Assembly (NCBI RefSeq): GCF_000022485.1
Contig: NC_012623.1
Span: 124,001-188,000 of the forward strand
DNA length: 64,000 nt
Direction: 5' to 3'
Source of the DNA: Sulfolobus islandicus Y.N.15.51
GTDB taxonomy: Archaea > Thermoproteota > Thermoprotei_A > Sulfolobales > Sulfolobaceae
A program made the translations under genes and the position numbers. Of the stretch, positions 1 to 8,431 are shown piece after piece (within the stretch, counting starts at the first letter, position 1; each line of letters opens with the position of its first letter). The notes below the pieces were generated by a model, which saw nothing but the letters and a program-made list of their open reading frames with translations, did not search any database and was not told where the DNA came from.

Positions 1-358
1 GTTTGGCAACTATGTTGATATAGAAGTGGATAACGAAAGGTATCATGGTAGATCTGATTATCCAGAAATAGGTGGCTGTTATTACGCTTCTAGATTAGGG
101 GTGACGGAATTCTTGGCAAGCAGAAAGAGACAAGCCACTGCAATACTATGGAGGGAAATATATGGAGGATTCAACTTGCCATTAGGTGTTTGGTTTGTTA
201 GGGAAAACGTTAGGGAAATGTTTAAAGGCAAGCCAGTAGTATTTGACGACATAACTACTGCCTTAAATTTCGTTAAGAGATTATTAAGGTCTGATTTAAA
301 GCAGTGGTTAAGCAAGTCAGTACTCTCCTTTAATACCATTGATAAGTGGTTAAAATGA
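1..358 (+). CDS. C-terminal part of Nre-type DNA repair protein
   Basis: The reading frame is open from base 2, so the N-terminal part lies outside the window. The visible ~118 residues contain the segment 'LWREIYGGFNLPLGVWFVRE' (one block of 20), which fits the C-terminal region of archaeal Nre (NreA/DUF650-651) proteins, a family implicated in DNA damage repair and reported to contact PCNA. The C-terminus here ends in IDKWLK and shows no textbook PIP box. The stop codon TGA overlaps the ATG of the radical SAM gene downstream, so the two are probably co-transcribed. The family call comes from motif memory, not a search. Confidence 0.6.
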   Translation, partial: FGNYVDIEVDNERYHGRSDYPEIGGCYYASRLGVTEFLASRKRQATAILWREIYGGFNLPLGVWFVRENVREMFKGKPVVFDDITTALNFVKRLLRSDLKQWLSKSVLSFNTIDKWLK

Positions 359-1131
359 TTGTAAAGTCCATTAGGGTGAAATCTGCTTTAAGTAAATCTG
401 GATTGAAAGAGTTAAACTATAGTCTAAATCCTTATTTAGGTTGTGTATTTTCTTGCCCCTATTGTTATGCCCCCAATTTCACTCCAGATAGGGAGGCTTC
501 AGAAAATTGGGGGAAAGTTGTAGCCGTTAAGGAGAACTTGCTTGAGGTTTTAGAGAGAGAAGTGAAAATCTATAAGAGGGGAGTAGTTGGGATATCCACG
601 ATAACTGATGCTTATCAACCAATAGAGGCTTTAAGAAAGCTCACTAGGGAAAGTCTAAAGATATTATTAAAAAATGGTTTCAGAGTTTCAATTCAGACCA
701 AGTCACCCTTAATTTTAAGGGATATTGACTTACTCTTAGAATACAAGGATAGAGTTGATGTTGGATTTACAGTTACTAGTTTAAATAATAAGTTAGAACT
801 TAACGCACCTCCAGCTAAAGGTAGATTGAGAGCCTTAGAGAAACTCAGTAATGAAGGGCTAGAAACTTGGATTTTCCTAGGGCCTATTATTCAAGGTGTA
901 AATGATGCTGAGATAGAGAATATAATCCGAGAAATTTCAAATATTAAGGTAAGGGTAATTTTCGACAGTTTCCATTACTATAGGGGGTTAAAATTTAAGG
1001 AGGGTTCTACGCAGTGGTGGGTTAATTTGAGGAATAGAATATTGGAGAATTGTAAGAGATATGGTATGGAATGCCATGAAGAAAGTGAGGATTGGATTTA
1101 TGAAAAAAGAAGATATTATAAAACTTTTTAG
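355..1131 (+). CDS. radical SAM protein, SPL/Rv2578c-like
   Basis: The protein is about 258 aa. Near residue 30 it has LNPYLGCVFSCPYCYAPNF, containing the radical SAM CX3-CX2-C cysteine motif that binds a [4Fe-4S] cluster for S-adenosylmethionine cleavage. The LNPY-GC-CPYCYA context is typical of the Rv2578c/spore-photoproduct-lyase-like group, whose substrates are mostly unknown. I place the start at ATG 355, which overlaps the upstream stop as ATGA. A GTG at 346 would add three residues inside the upstream gene. Coupling to an Nre-type gene hints at, but does not prove, a nucleic-acid-related role. Confidence 0.85.
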   Translation: MIVKSIRVKSALSKSGLKELNYSLNPYLGCVFSCPYCYAPNFTPDREASENWGKVVAVKENLLEVLEREVKIYKRGVVGISTITDAYQPIEALRKLTRESLKILLKNGFRVSIQTKSPLILRDIDLLLEYKDRVDVGFTVTSLNNKLELNAPPAKGRLRALEKLSNEGLETWIFLGPIIQGVNDAEIENIIREISNIKVRVIFDSFHYYRGLKFKEGSTQWWVNLRNRILENCKRYGMECHEESEDWIYEKRRYYKTF

Positions 1132-1133
1132 CC

Positions 1134-1472
1134 TTAGATTCCAGCTACTTCTCTTAATGTCTTAAATATTTGATTGAAATCTGCCTCAGTAAGTCTAACG
1201 AACACTCCATAATTTCCCATTACGCATACTACATACTCTCCTGCAGCTACAGCCCACCCTAAGAATGGTGTCCATCTCATTCCAGAAATCTTTGTGAAAG
1301 ACTCTGCTTCCACAGTTCCCATTAAAGTGTTAGCTGCTACCATCTTTGCTATCATCTCAGCCATCTCCTTAGGCATTGGTCCCTTATACTCTACAAGTTT
1401 TCCATCTGGTGTATATTCTCCAGCAGCTATTGCTCCTTTTAATTGCATTAGTTTATCGAGCTTTTCACTCAT
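1134..1472 (-). CDS. DUF2173-family small protein
   Basis: A 112-aa soluble protein (MSEKLDKLMQLKGAIAAGEY...) resembling the DUF2173 family of small archaeal and sulfur-oxidiser proteins of unknown function. The start at 1472 is preferred over an ATG 33 bases upstream because a purine-rich GAGGTG ribosome-binding site sits just before it. It is convergent with the radical SAM gene, with 2 bases between the stops. No catalytic motif is visible. Confidence 0.65.
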   Translation of the reverse strand: MSEKLDKLMQLKGAIAAGEYTPDGKLVEYKGPMPKEMAEMIAKMVAANTLMGTVEAESFTKISGMRWTPFLGWAVAAGEYVVCVMGNYGVFVRLTEADFNQIFKTLREVAGI

Positions 1473-1678
1473 TTTTTCACCTCTACTAAATATTAGATAA
1501 ATCATTTTAATAAATTTTATGATTAAACATTATAAAAAAGTATAACATATCAAGTTTTATTTTATTTATTTTCTCTAAAGTTTAACAAAATAACGTATAA
1601 AATCATCCTAAAGTTTACGTCGATAAAATGTCATAAAGTTTAAATATTAGTCTATTTTTAATAAAAATTAAGATAAAA

Positions 1679-2932
1679 TCATCCTTCCTCCAGATATCTA
1701 AATATCCATGAAGCAATTAAGAGTATAATCCCTGCAACTATAAAATCTATACCGTAACTAATATAGTGCGTGATATAACCAGATAAAAGTGACCCCACAA
1801 ATAATGATATCCCTACTACTGTACTATAAACTCCAAGTCCAGTTCCTTGTCTTCTCTCCCCAACAATTTTGAATATTAAGGTAGTAGATGAGGAGTAAAA
1901 TACTGCATAGGCAATTCCGGCTGCCAATGGATAGAATATTAATCCAGAGATTAATATTGGAATACCTAAAAATAGTTGGGCAAATATACCAAGTAAAACG
2001 TATAACACACCTCTCAGGATAAGTGAAATGTATGCTAATCCTTTCTCATCTTTATTCTCCAGTAACGTTGAGGATATCCTAAATCCTAAAATTTGAAATA
2101 TCATACCAACGCTTATTACAGCCAACACTTCAGATTTATTTAATCCCTTCACGTACAAACCTGCTGGATATACAGTATTGAATATTCCGCTGCTTATGTA
2201 AAATAACACTATTCCTAAGTAAAGTAGAGGAATGTAATTAAGGGGTTTCCTAAATAATCTACTCACGGAAAACATTTTAAAGTGATGAATATTAGGTAGA
2301 TGAAGGAACATCATTGGCAAGTGTCTCATTCTAGTCAAAAACGATTCCTTATTGTGTATAATAGCTGCCCTTTCAAATGTAATTATGGGTTTAGGTAGTA
2401 TTTTTACACTTGCAATTAACGTAGCCAGTACTGAAAATCCCAGTATTTCCTCTATTTGGTCAATTCTTAAGAGAATTACTAGAAAAGTCGAAACAACCAA
2501 TCCTAGCAAGACACCTATAGAGGAGAGTAAAGAGAATCTTGAGAAGAGAGAGCCCCAGTGTTTTTTCTCAGCGGACTCCATTATTAGTAAATTGAATGGT
2601 GTTGTTGACGCAGTGCTCATAAATGTAATTAAAGCGTAATTTAAGGTAATTAATGAGATACTTTTCATGAAGGGCATTACAATAAGGGGAATTGAAACTC
2701 CAGCTAAGCTTAGCAATATTTGTTTCTTTCTATCCATCTTGTCAGCTAGGAATCCCCATATTATTGAAGCTGGAATTAGAACAGCGTTACTTAAGGAGAT
2801 AGCGTATGCTACGTCAATTGCATTCCCTCCAAGCGAAAGAATCTGTAATGTTACTAACGTGGATAAAGGACCTATTGAAGCATTATAAGGTATCACTAGA
2901 TACATCCATCTGGTATCCTTATACTTAATCAT
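1679..2932 (-). CDS. MFS transporter
   Basis: About 417 aa with roughly 12 hydrophobic segments. The loop WGFLADKMDRKKQ, after the second or third segment, matches the major facilitator signature (G-x-x-x-D-R-x-x-R/K). The middle loop and a second six-helix half are recognisable. Substrate cannot be inferred. I choose the ATG at 2932; a TTG at 2950 would add six residues. It stands alone in an AT-rich setting, with ~170 bases of featureless intergenic DNA downstream (1506-1678) in which I see nothing coding. Confidence 0.8.
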   Translation of the reverse strand: MIKYKDTRWMYLVIPYNASIGPLSTLVTLQILSLGGNAIDVAYAISLSNAVLIPASIIWGFLADKMDRKKQILLSLAGVSIPLIVMPFMKSISLITLNYALITFMSTASTTPFNLLIMESAEKKHWGSLFSRFSLLSSIGVLLGLVVSTFLVILLRIDQIEEILGFSVLATLIASVKILPKPIITFERAAIIHNKESFLTRMRHLPMMFLHLPNIHHFKMFSVSRLFRKPLNYIPLLYLGIVLFYISSGIFNTVYPAGLYVKGLNKSEVLAVISVGMIFQILGFRISSTLLENKDEKGLAYISLILRGVLYVLLGIFAQLFLGIPILISGLIFYPLAAGIAYAVFYSSSTTLIFKIVGERRQGTGLGVYSTVVGISLFVGSLLSGYITHYISYGIDFIVAGIILLIASWIFRYLEEG

Positions 2933-3085
2933 TACTTGTTTTAGCCACAATGTAATGTTTAAAAGTTTTATTGTAAAGTTTAACGAAAAGTAGATCCTTG
3001 TATAAGTTTAAATTTTTTAAATATGAAAAACAAGAGGATGCTCAGACAGAAAATAAATTTAATCCCAGTCCGAATGTGAAAGTGT

Positions 3086-3874
3086 ATGAAAATAAAAAAG
3101 GGAGATACAGAAGCTGAAATTTTAACAAAAGGTGCATATCTTAATGCATTTAGAATAGGAAGTAAAGATATGATATTAAAGGGTGATCTGGAGAGACCAA
3201 CAAGGGGTGGTATGGCGATTCTAATACCATATTCAAATAGAGTGAAAAATGCAGAGTATATATTTGAGGGAGTAAAATATACCTTACCTCAAAATAGGGA
3301 GGGAAATGCAATACATGGACTAGTAATGGACAAGGAATTCAGCGTGGTAACCAAAAGTGACGATAGCGTTAGTTTGGAGCATGTTTTAGAACATGAAGGA
3401 TATCCTTCTAGACTGGATTGTTTAATAACCTACAAGGTTTTCAAATATGGTCTTAGGACAAAGATAGTTGTAAGAAATGTGGGAAATAAAAGAGCCCCGT
3501 TGACAGTTGGCGCGCATCCTTACTTTATTACAGCTGACGATTGGAGGATAATAGTGGAAAAGGAGGAAAGCGTAAAGAAGTGTGTAAGTTTCAATAAAAT
3601 TCCCACTGGGGAATTGATAAAGACTAAACTTGAGCATACTGATTATGATGATTGTTTCTTGATAAGTGGAAGTATTCAGTTACATTCCTCATACTCAAAA
3701 GTTAGAATTACAAGACGAAACATGCCGTTTGTCCAAATATATACTGGTATAAGGGGCACAGTTGCGATAGAACCTATGAGTGGTGCTCCAGATGCGTATC
3801 ACAATGGTTTAGGACTTAAAATATTGGAGCCAAATGAAAGCTCATATTTTGCGTTTGCGTTTCGTTTCCACTAA
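3086..3874 (+). CDS. aldose 1-epimerase (galactose mutarotase-like)
   Basis: 262 aa, close to the length of archaeal mutarotase-fold enzymes. Likely active-site residues are visible: His in NAIHGLVMD (~residue 78), His in VGAHPYFI (~144) and a late Glu in VAIEPMSGAPDAY (~231). These fit the beta-sandwich aldose 1-epimerase family that interconverts alpha and beta sugar anomers. It is monocistronic. The exact sugar is unknown, and a hexose-6-phosphate mutarotase-like activity cannot be excluded. Confidence 0.85.
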   Translation: MKIKKGDTEAEILTKGAYLNAFRIGSKDMILKGDLERPTRGGMAILIPYSNRVKNAEYIFEGVKYTLPQNREGNAIHGLVMDKEFSVVTKSDDSVSLEHVLEHEGYPSRLDCLITYKVFKYGLRTKIVVRNVGNKRAPLTVGAHPYFITADDWRIIVEKEESVKKCVSFNKIPTGELIKTKLEHTDYDDCFLISGSIQLHSSYSKVRITRRNMPFVQIYTGIRGTVAIEPMSGAPDAYHNGLGLKILEPNESSYFAFAFRFH

Positions 3875-3945
3875 ACGTTTTTATATATAGGTAATCTTCT
3901 ATATAAATCAATAAGGTTTATATTTTAAAATTATATATTAGATTT

Positions 3946-4755
3946 ATGCCCTATGCAGAAGAAATGGAAGTGAAAGCTAATAGATCTCAGTTATTGTCGT
4001 TCTTTATAGACCCAGTGAGGTTTACTGGAATATTAGGTCATCTGATGATTGTCAATATATTTGATAAGAGTGAAAATAAATTTGTGACAATGGGTAGTCT
4101 AAAAAATCCAGAGAATAGGTTCAAAGTTCTCTATGTAATTGGAGATCCTGAATCACGAGTGACAATGTTCTCGGGTACAATGGAAGGACCTATGCTTACA
4201 TTTAATACTATTACATATAAAGGGGAAGGGGATAATGGGAAATTAACATGGAAGACAGATCTCATTTTGACAGAATTAGGTAGACTAACAAGAATAAAAG
4301 TGGTTGTTGATGCGAAGCAAAGCTTCGGTTTTCTAGATAAAGTCAGAATGGGAGATTTTGATTTTGCAACACATTTAGTAAAAGAGCACATAGCACCATT
4401 TCTAAGATTTTATTTCAAGCCTTCTATAAACGAAGAAACTCCAACCCTTAATGAGGTATTTAGATTTAGAGGAAGCGTTGAAGAGGTTATATTGAAATTA
4501 AGGGAAGTTATAATAAATATTAAACAAGGAGGTATAATTATTCTTGGAGAAGATTATAATATAATGACATCAATTGTCAATGGAGAAGTTTCTCATGCAC
4601 AGATAAATAACATGGATGTGAATGGAAATGAGGTATTCGCATATTTGCTTAAGGCTAGCGGAAATGTAGAATTAATCGCGTATGAGATTTCTTTAGATGA
4701 TTTAATATTTAAGAACTTAAAAAAGAGACTGGAAGAAGTAAAAGCTAGATCATGA
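3946..4755 (+). CDS. SRPBCC/START-like domain protein
   Basis: 269 aa. The first ~150 residues (MPYAEEMEVKANRSQLLSFF..., with alternating strands and a long amphipathic segment ending at residue ~160) resemble the SRPBCC (Bet v1/CoxG-like) ligand-binding fold. The C-terminal ~110 residues form a separate alpha/beta region I do not recognise. It ends 6 bases inside the 3' end of the convergent encapsulin gene. The preceding AT-rich stretch (3880-3945) contains TATATA-type promoter sequence. The family call is inference from pattern. Confidence 0.5.
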   Translation: MPYAEEMEVKANRSQLLSFFIDPVRFTGILGHLMIVNIFDKSENKFVTMGSLKNPENRFKVLYVIGDPESRVTMFSGTMEGPMLTFNTITYKGEGDNGKLTWKTDLILTELGRLTRIKVVVDAKQSFGFLDKVRMGDFDFATHLVKEHIAPFLRFYFKPSINEETPTLNEVFRFRGSVEEVILKLREVIINIKQGGIIILGEDYNIMTSIVNGEVSHAQINNMDVNGNEVFAYLLKASGNVELIAYEISLDDLIFKNLKKRLEEVKARS

Positions 4756-5790
4756 TGTTTTTTGTGTAATTCTACAAGATGCTGAGCTACTTATTAATCT
4801 AGGTGCAATCTGTTCTGTGATTAAATATACCTCATAATCCCTTTCTTTGGACAAGTATTCAACGTTAGCTTCAGAGAAAACTAAAATGTCAAATCCCTGC
4901 TTACTAATTATGTAAATTTCATCATTATTGACAATGTCCGTAGGTATTACATTTCCTATCTCCTTTATCATTTCAATTTCGTAGGTCCCAGTTCTATCAA
5001 CTACCCTAAATGTTTTAGAATAGTTTGAGCTAGATATCAATACGTAAATATCTTTCCCGAATCCCTCTTTAGCTAAATTCTCATACGCTTTTAGAACATC
5101 GAGTAGAATATTTCCAGAAATATTCCAATCAGATGCGGTTATTTGCGAGCCCATTTTTAGAGGGGATAACAGATGATTCTTTAGCAATAGTTGATTCTCT
5201 GTCTTAGCAAAAGATTTACCAGCCACTATAGCTGTCCTTCTTGAATCGTTCTTCTGACCCGAATAAAATTTAACTTGAGAACTAATTAATGGAACTTCAT
5301 ATAGTGTCACACTTTTGCTTTGAACCGTATCACCCGAATCTTCTTTTACTTCTGAAAAAGGTACAGTAGTAGATTCATATTTTATCATATTTCCTATATT
5401 TCTTACTACTCTATTTGACATAATTCCCTCAATTATCCAGCTCACTATAGGGTCTTTACGACTCTCGCTAGGTGTGGGCTGAATTAAAGGAAAATCCTTA
5501 CTTTCTCCAATTAGTTTGGAGGCTTCTTCCCATCCCTTTTTAAAATAACTGAAATCCTCTGGAGAAAGTTGGTATAGCAATCTTAGGAATTCCCCAAAAT
5601 GAGTCATCTCCTCCCTAGTTATATCCTCATGTACTTTTCTTAACTTCTCGTCATCTATATATTTATTTTGTTGTAAATAAAAGTTTATAGCATCGATCTC
5701 AGCAGCTATCGCATTTCTTATAGCTCTGACAGCTTCCTCTTTGTCAAATTTTTCTTTTCTAGTTAAAGTAGAGGGGTCATTAGAGAACAA
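4750..5790 (-). CDS. fused ferritin-like/encapsulin shell protein
   Basis: 346 aa, almost the length of the Pyrococcus furiosus ferritin-encapsulin fusion. Residues ~18-75 form a ferritin-like helical hairpin with EIDAINFY and EDITREEMTHF (E...ExxH iron ligands). Residues ~110-340 fit the HK97-fold encapsulin shell, with RRTAIVAGKSF and the late segment GFDILVFSEANVEYLSKERD. Such proteins self-assemble into iron-storing nanocompartments. The TTG start at 5790 is chosen because its N-terminus (MFSNDPSTLTRKEKF) lines up end-to-end with my recollection of the Pyrococcus protein. A TATA-like TTTTTATATATAA on the minus strand near 5818-5830 fits a short or leaderless mRNA. Confidence 0.85.
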   Translation of the reverse strand: MFSNDPSTLTRKEKFDKEEAVRAIRNAIAAEIDAINFYLQQNKYIDDEKLRKVHEDITREEMTHFGEFLRLLYQLSPEDFSYFKKGWEEASKLIGESKDFPLIQPTPSESRKDPIVSWIIEGIMSNRVVRNIGNMIKYESTTVPFSEVKEDSGDTVQSKSVTLYEVPLISSQVKFYSGQKNDSRRTAIVAGKSFAKTENQLLLKNHLLSPLKMGSQITASDWNISGNILLDVLKAYENLAKEGFGKDIYVLISSSNYSKTFRVVDRTGTYEIEMIKEIGNVIPTDIVNNDEIYIISKQGFDILVFSEANVEYLSKERDYEVYLITEQIAPRLISSSASCRITQKTS

Positions 5791-6139
5791 AGACTTAACA
5801 CCCCTATATTTTATAATATTATATATAAAAATTATGATGTCTCCTTAAGTTTTCTCTTATCATATGCTTTGTTGATCTCTTCAATTTATTTCATAAGCAT
5901 GATATGATGCACTGAGAATTTTTCAGTAATTAATATTTATTTCAACGTTATTCGCAAGCTCACACCCTAATACCCGGAGCTCTACCAACTAAAGAATTAG
6001 CCAAGTGGACCATCCATGCATAAGCCCAGAACTTGAGCTTAGCCTCAACCACTTGCCCTAAAAAACTCCTACGGGGCAATCCACGCAAAACAAGAGAACG
6101 AATAAAACCAAGTATTACAAGAGAAAAGGAAATAAACAA

Positions 6140-6290
6140 GTAAGGAGAAAAACAACATAAGCTCATAGAAAACATGGGGATAAAACCCCATCTACAAGGC
6201 TAGCTGTGAAGCCCCTAGAACGATCTAACAAGAGGGGATAAAAACCCCCGAGTAGGAGGTTGTAACAAAATACTCTAGGGGCTGAAACAC
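6140..6290 (+). ncRNA. candidate IS110 bridge RNA in the left end
   Basis: The left non-coding end holds two nested structures. Hairpin 1 has stem ATGGGG 6174-6179 pairing with CCCCAT 6186-6191. Hairpin 2 has stem GGGG 6234-6237 pairing with CCCC 6245-6248, enclosed by a perfect 10-bp stem (AGCCCCTAGA 6210-6219 with TCTAGGGGCT 6274-6283). Directly 3' of hairpin 1, CTACAAGG (6192-6199) is the exact complement of the right half of the real target, CCTTGTAG (7550-7557). On its 5' side, AAGCTCAT (6159-6166) matches 6 of 8 positions of the left target AAACTCCT (6063-6070). In the second loop GTAGG (6252-6256) complements CCTAC at the element's left edge. This order fits the target-binding then donor-binding loops of IS621-type bridge RNAs. 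The RNA ends are not determined. Confidence 0.65.
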
Positions 6291-6361
6291 TTAACACTAT
6301 GCAAAGAAAACAAGGTATTATGAGAACAAAAAATATCTCGAGAAACGCGTAATACACAAGC

Positions 6362-7522
6362 ATGGAATTAAAAGTTACAAACAAGGCCTTCGCAATTGAT
6401 ATTTCACAAAGCAAACTAACAGCAGCAAAGGGAGAACTAGTAGTAGAACAAGAAAAATCAGCAGTATACGTCAAGGAGGTAAAGGAATTCAACCACGACA
6501 ACGAGGGAATAGAGGAACTAATTAAATTCCTAGGAGAATATAAGGAAGGAATAATAGAGGCAACTGGAATATATTACTTCTACCTACACGAAAAACTAAC
6601 GGAAAAAGGATACAAGGTAACAGTAATAAACCCACTACACCTAACAGAAATACTAGGGAAAAAGACAGACAAACTCGACGCACAAAGGTTACTAGTAGCA
6701 CACATGACCGGAGTAATCAAGGGATCATACATACCAACAGGAGAAATAATGGAGCTAAGAGAACTAACGAGATATAGGGAAAGCTTAGTAGAGAAGACAA
6801 CACAAGTAAAGAACGAGATAAGGAAAATATTAGAATTCGCGGGATATAAAATACAACCATTCGACAAGAAGGGAAGAAAACTACTTGAAAAGCTAGTAAA
6901 GGGGGAGGGACTAAGCAAGGAAGAGAAGGAGGAACTAAAAGAAAAACTAGGGAGAAACTTAAACGACGCGGAAAAACTAGCGTTAAAACAATTAGTTGAA
7001 CTGTTAAAAAACTTGGAGAAAATGATTAAGGAGGTTGAGGATATGATAATTTCCAAGATTCCAAAACCAGTAATTGAGTTGAGTAAGATCCCCGGAATTG
7101 GTTTGATTAGTGCTGCAACTATTTACGCTGAGTTCGGTGATGTTTCCCGTTTTTCCAGTTCTAAGGCTGCTAGGGCTTATGCAAGCTTTGCACCCAAAAC
7201 TAAGCAGAGTGGTGATAGCGAGTCTCACTCCGGTATGATTAGGGGTAATAAGTATTTGCGTAGAGCTCTCTACTTGGTTGCCAAGGTTGCTAGGGGTCTT
7301 GAGCCTTTTAAAGGGTATTATGAGAGGCTTATTGCTAGGGGGAAGAGTGTTACTCAAGCTACTTGTGCTCTTGCCGGAAAGCTTGCAAGCATTTGTTATC
7401 ATGTTATAAAGGACGGTGTTTACAAGGGAGTTGTCAAGAAGAGTTTTAGGATTCCTAGGGGTAAGGAAGTTAATGTCAAGGACTTCGACGTGGGAGACGC
7501 GCTAGACTCGTTATCCCCATAG
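6362..7522 (+). CDS. IS110-family transposase (DEDD recombinase)
   Basis: 386 aa, normal for the family. The N-terminal RuvC-like DEDD domain shows FAIDISQSK (first Asp), IEATGIYYFY (Glu) and KTDKLDAQRL (Asp/Asp). A central coiled region (~residues 155-235) precedes the C-terminal Tnp domain, with the helix-hairpin IPGIGLISAATIYAEFGD and the serine-bearing segment FAPKTKQSGDSESHSG, then RGNKYLRRALY. It probably acts with the upstream bridge RNA to recombine element and target. Base composition is striking: the first ~600 bases are A/C-biased, while the last third is G/T-biased. Confidence 0.92.
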   Translation: MELKVTNKAFAIDISQSKLTAAKGELVVEQEKSAVYVKEVKEFNHDNEGIEELIKFLGEYKEGIIEATGIYYFYLHEKLTEKGYKVTVINPLHLTEILGKKTDKLDAQRLLVAHMTGVIKGSYIPTGEIMELRELTRYRESLVEKTTQVKNEIRKILEFAGYKIQPFDKKGRKLLEKLVKGEGLSKEEKEELKEKLGRNLNDAEKLALKQLVELLKNLEKMIKEVEDMIISKIPKPVIELSKIPGIGLISAATIYAEFGDVSRFSSSKAARAYASFAPKTKQSGDSESHSGMIRGNKYLRRALYLVAKVARGLEPFKGYYERLIARGKSVTQATCALAGKLASICYHVIKDGVYKGVVKKSFRIPRGKEVNVKDFDVGDALDSLSP

Positions 7523-8431
7523 GTTTGTTAGAGGCGTCAGCATGTAGTGCCTTGTAGCCCTAACAGATTCCCCAAAAGTACGCTTCACAGCAGATAATAA
7601 GGACTCAATCCTCCACCTAACACCGTAACCCTTCTCCTCCCTCCAACGATTATAACCCAACCTCTTGAACTCCCTTACAGCCTTTCTCCTAGCAGGATGA
7701 CCGCGTCTAGTGGAGGCGTTCTCCCTAGGTGGGGCAACAACCTCAACCCCAGTCTTGTAAACCTCATTAGCATCATAAGCTTTATCTCCATAAAACTTCT
7801 TGACCTTCTTTCCCTTATCTTGTAAATCCTTAACCGTCTTAACTGCAGTCTGAACCTCGTTGCTGGTTACTTCAGCGTTTATTACGTTGAATTGGTCCTT
7901 ATCCATTACTATTTCGATCTTGAGGAATTTTGAGTCCTTGGTTTTTCCCCATTTTGCGATAATGTATTGTCCTCCCTTGTTTGTGCTTATTCCCGTTGCG
8001 TCTGCTATTACTTCAAGTTGGTCATTTGCCTCTGGGAATTTTATGTTCATGTTTCTTACTCTTTCCCATATTGTTGAGTAGTCTAGGCTTGTTGGGATGA
8101 TTTTCAGTCTCTCTAGTGCTCTCAATACTCCTTCTATGGCCCTATAAGGTAGGAACAAGTGCAGGAACGCTAGGAAGTCGTTGAACTCCTTTGGCGCCTT
8201 GTAGGTTTTCTTGGCATTCCTATTCTCTTCTGCTAGTAATTCCCACCAGTGTTGGAAGACGTAGAAGGGGAACATTAGCTCGTATCTAGTTATAACGTTC
8301 TCGTCGTACTTGCTCCAATCCCTCTTGTACTTACTCTTTCCCATGAGTAATACTCGGTATAATTATTTATAAATTTTTGTATAATTCTGAAGTAACCCAC
8401 AAAGCACTTATCATACTAAATTCCTCTTACT

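Larger units (their letters stand above)
6071..7552 (+). mobile_element. IS110-family element inserted in the IS5 transposase gene
   Basis: The element is delimited by the disrupted IS5 gene. CCT occurs at both junctions (6068-6070 and 7550-7552), so the element is ~1.48 kb with an ambiguous 2-3 bp core, as expected for IS110 recombination without classical inverted repeats. It has a long left non-coding end (6071-6361), one transposase gene and a short right end (7523-7549). This is the IS110-group layout, in which the bridge RNA lies upstream of the transposase. Size and family are close to S. solfataricus ISC1491, but I cannot confirm the name. Confidence 0.85.
5960..8344 (-). pseudogene. 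IS5-family transposase split by IS110 insertion
   Basis: The N-terminal 265 codons lie at 8344-7550 and the C-terminal 35 codons at 6067-5960. Joined, they read GESVRAT-R-SFLGQVVEAK and end in FWAYAWMVHLANSLVG, giving a ~300-aa transposase. DDE-type motifs ADATGI, GDKAYDA and a late Arg/Glu segment (RWRIESLLSAVKRTFGES) match IS5-family enzymes such as S. solfataricus ISC1058. The gap is exactly the IS110 element at 6071-7552. Outer IS5 ends probably lie near 5930-5955 and 8350-8400, but I could not identify its terminal repeats with certainty. The visible ORF at 7511-8344 runs past the junction into IS110 DNA. Confidence 0.85.

Noticed and set aside
5960-6175. A separate 71-aa gene at the left of the IS110 element
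   Set aside because: Only its last 35 residues are meaningful. They are the C-terminus of the split IS5 transposase; the rest is IS110 left-end DNA.
6580-7402. Minus-strand ORFs of 132-158 aa inside the IS110 transposase
   Set aside because: Shadows caused by the biased composition of the transposase gene; low-complexity Ser/Phe-rich products.
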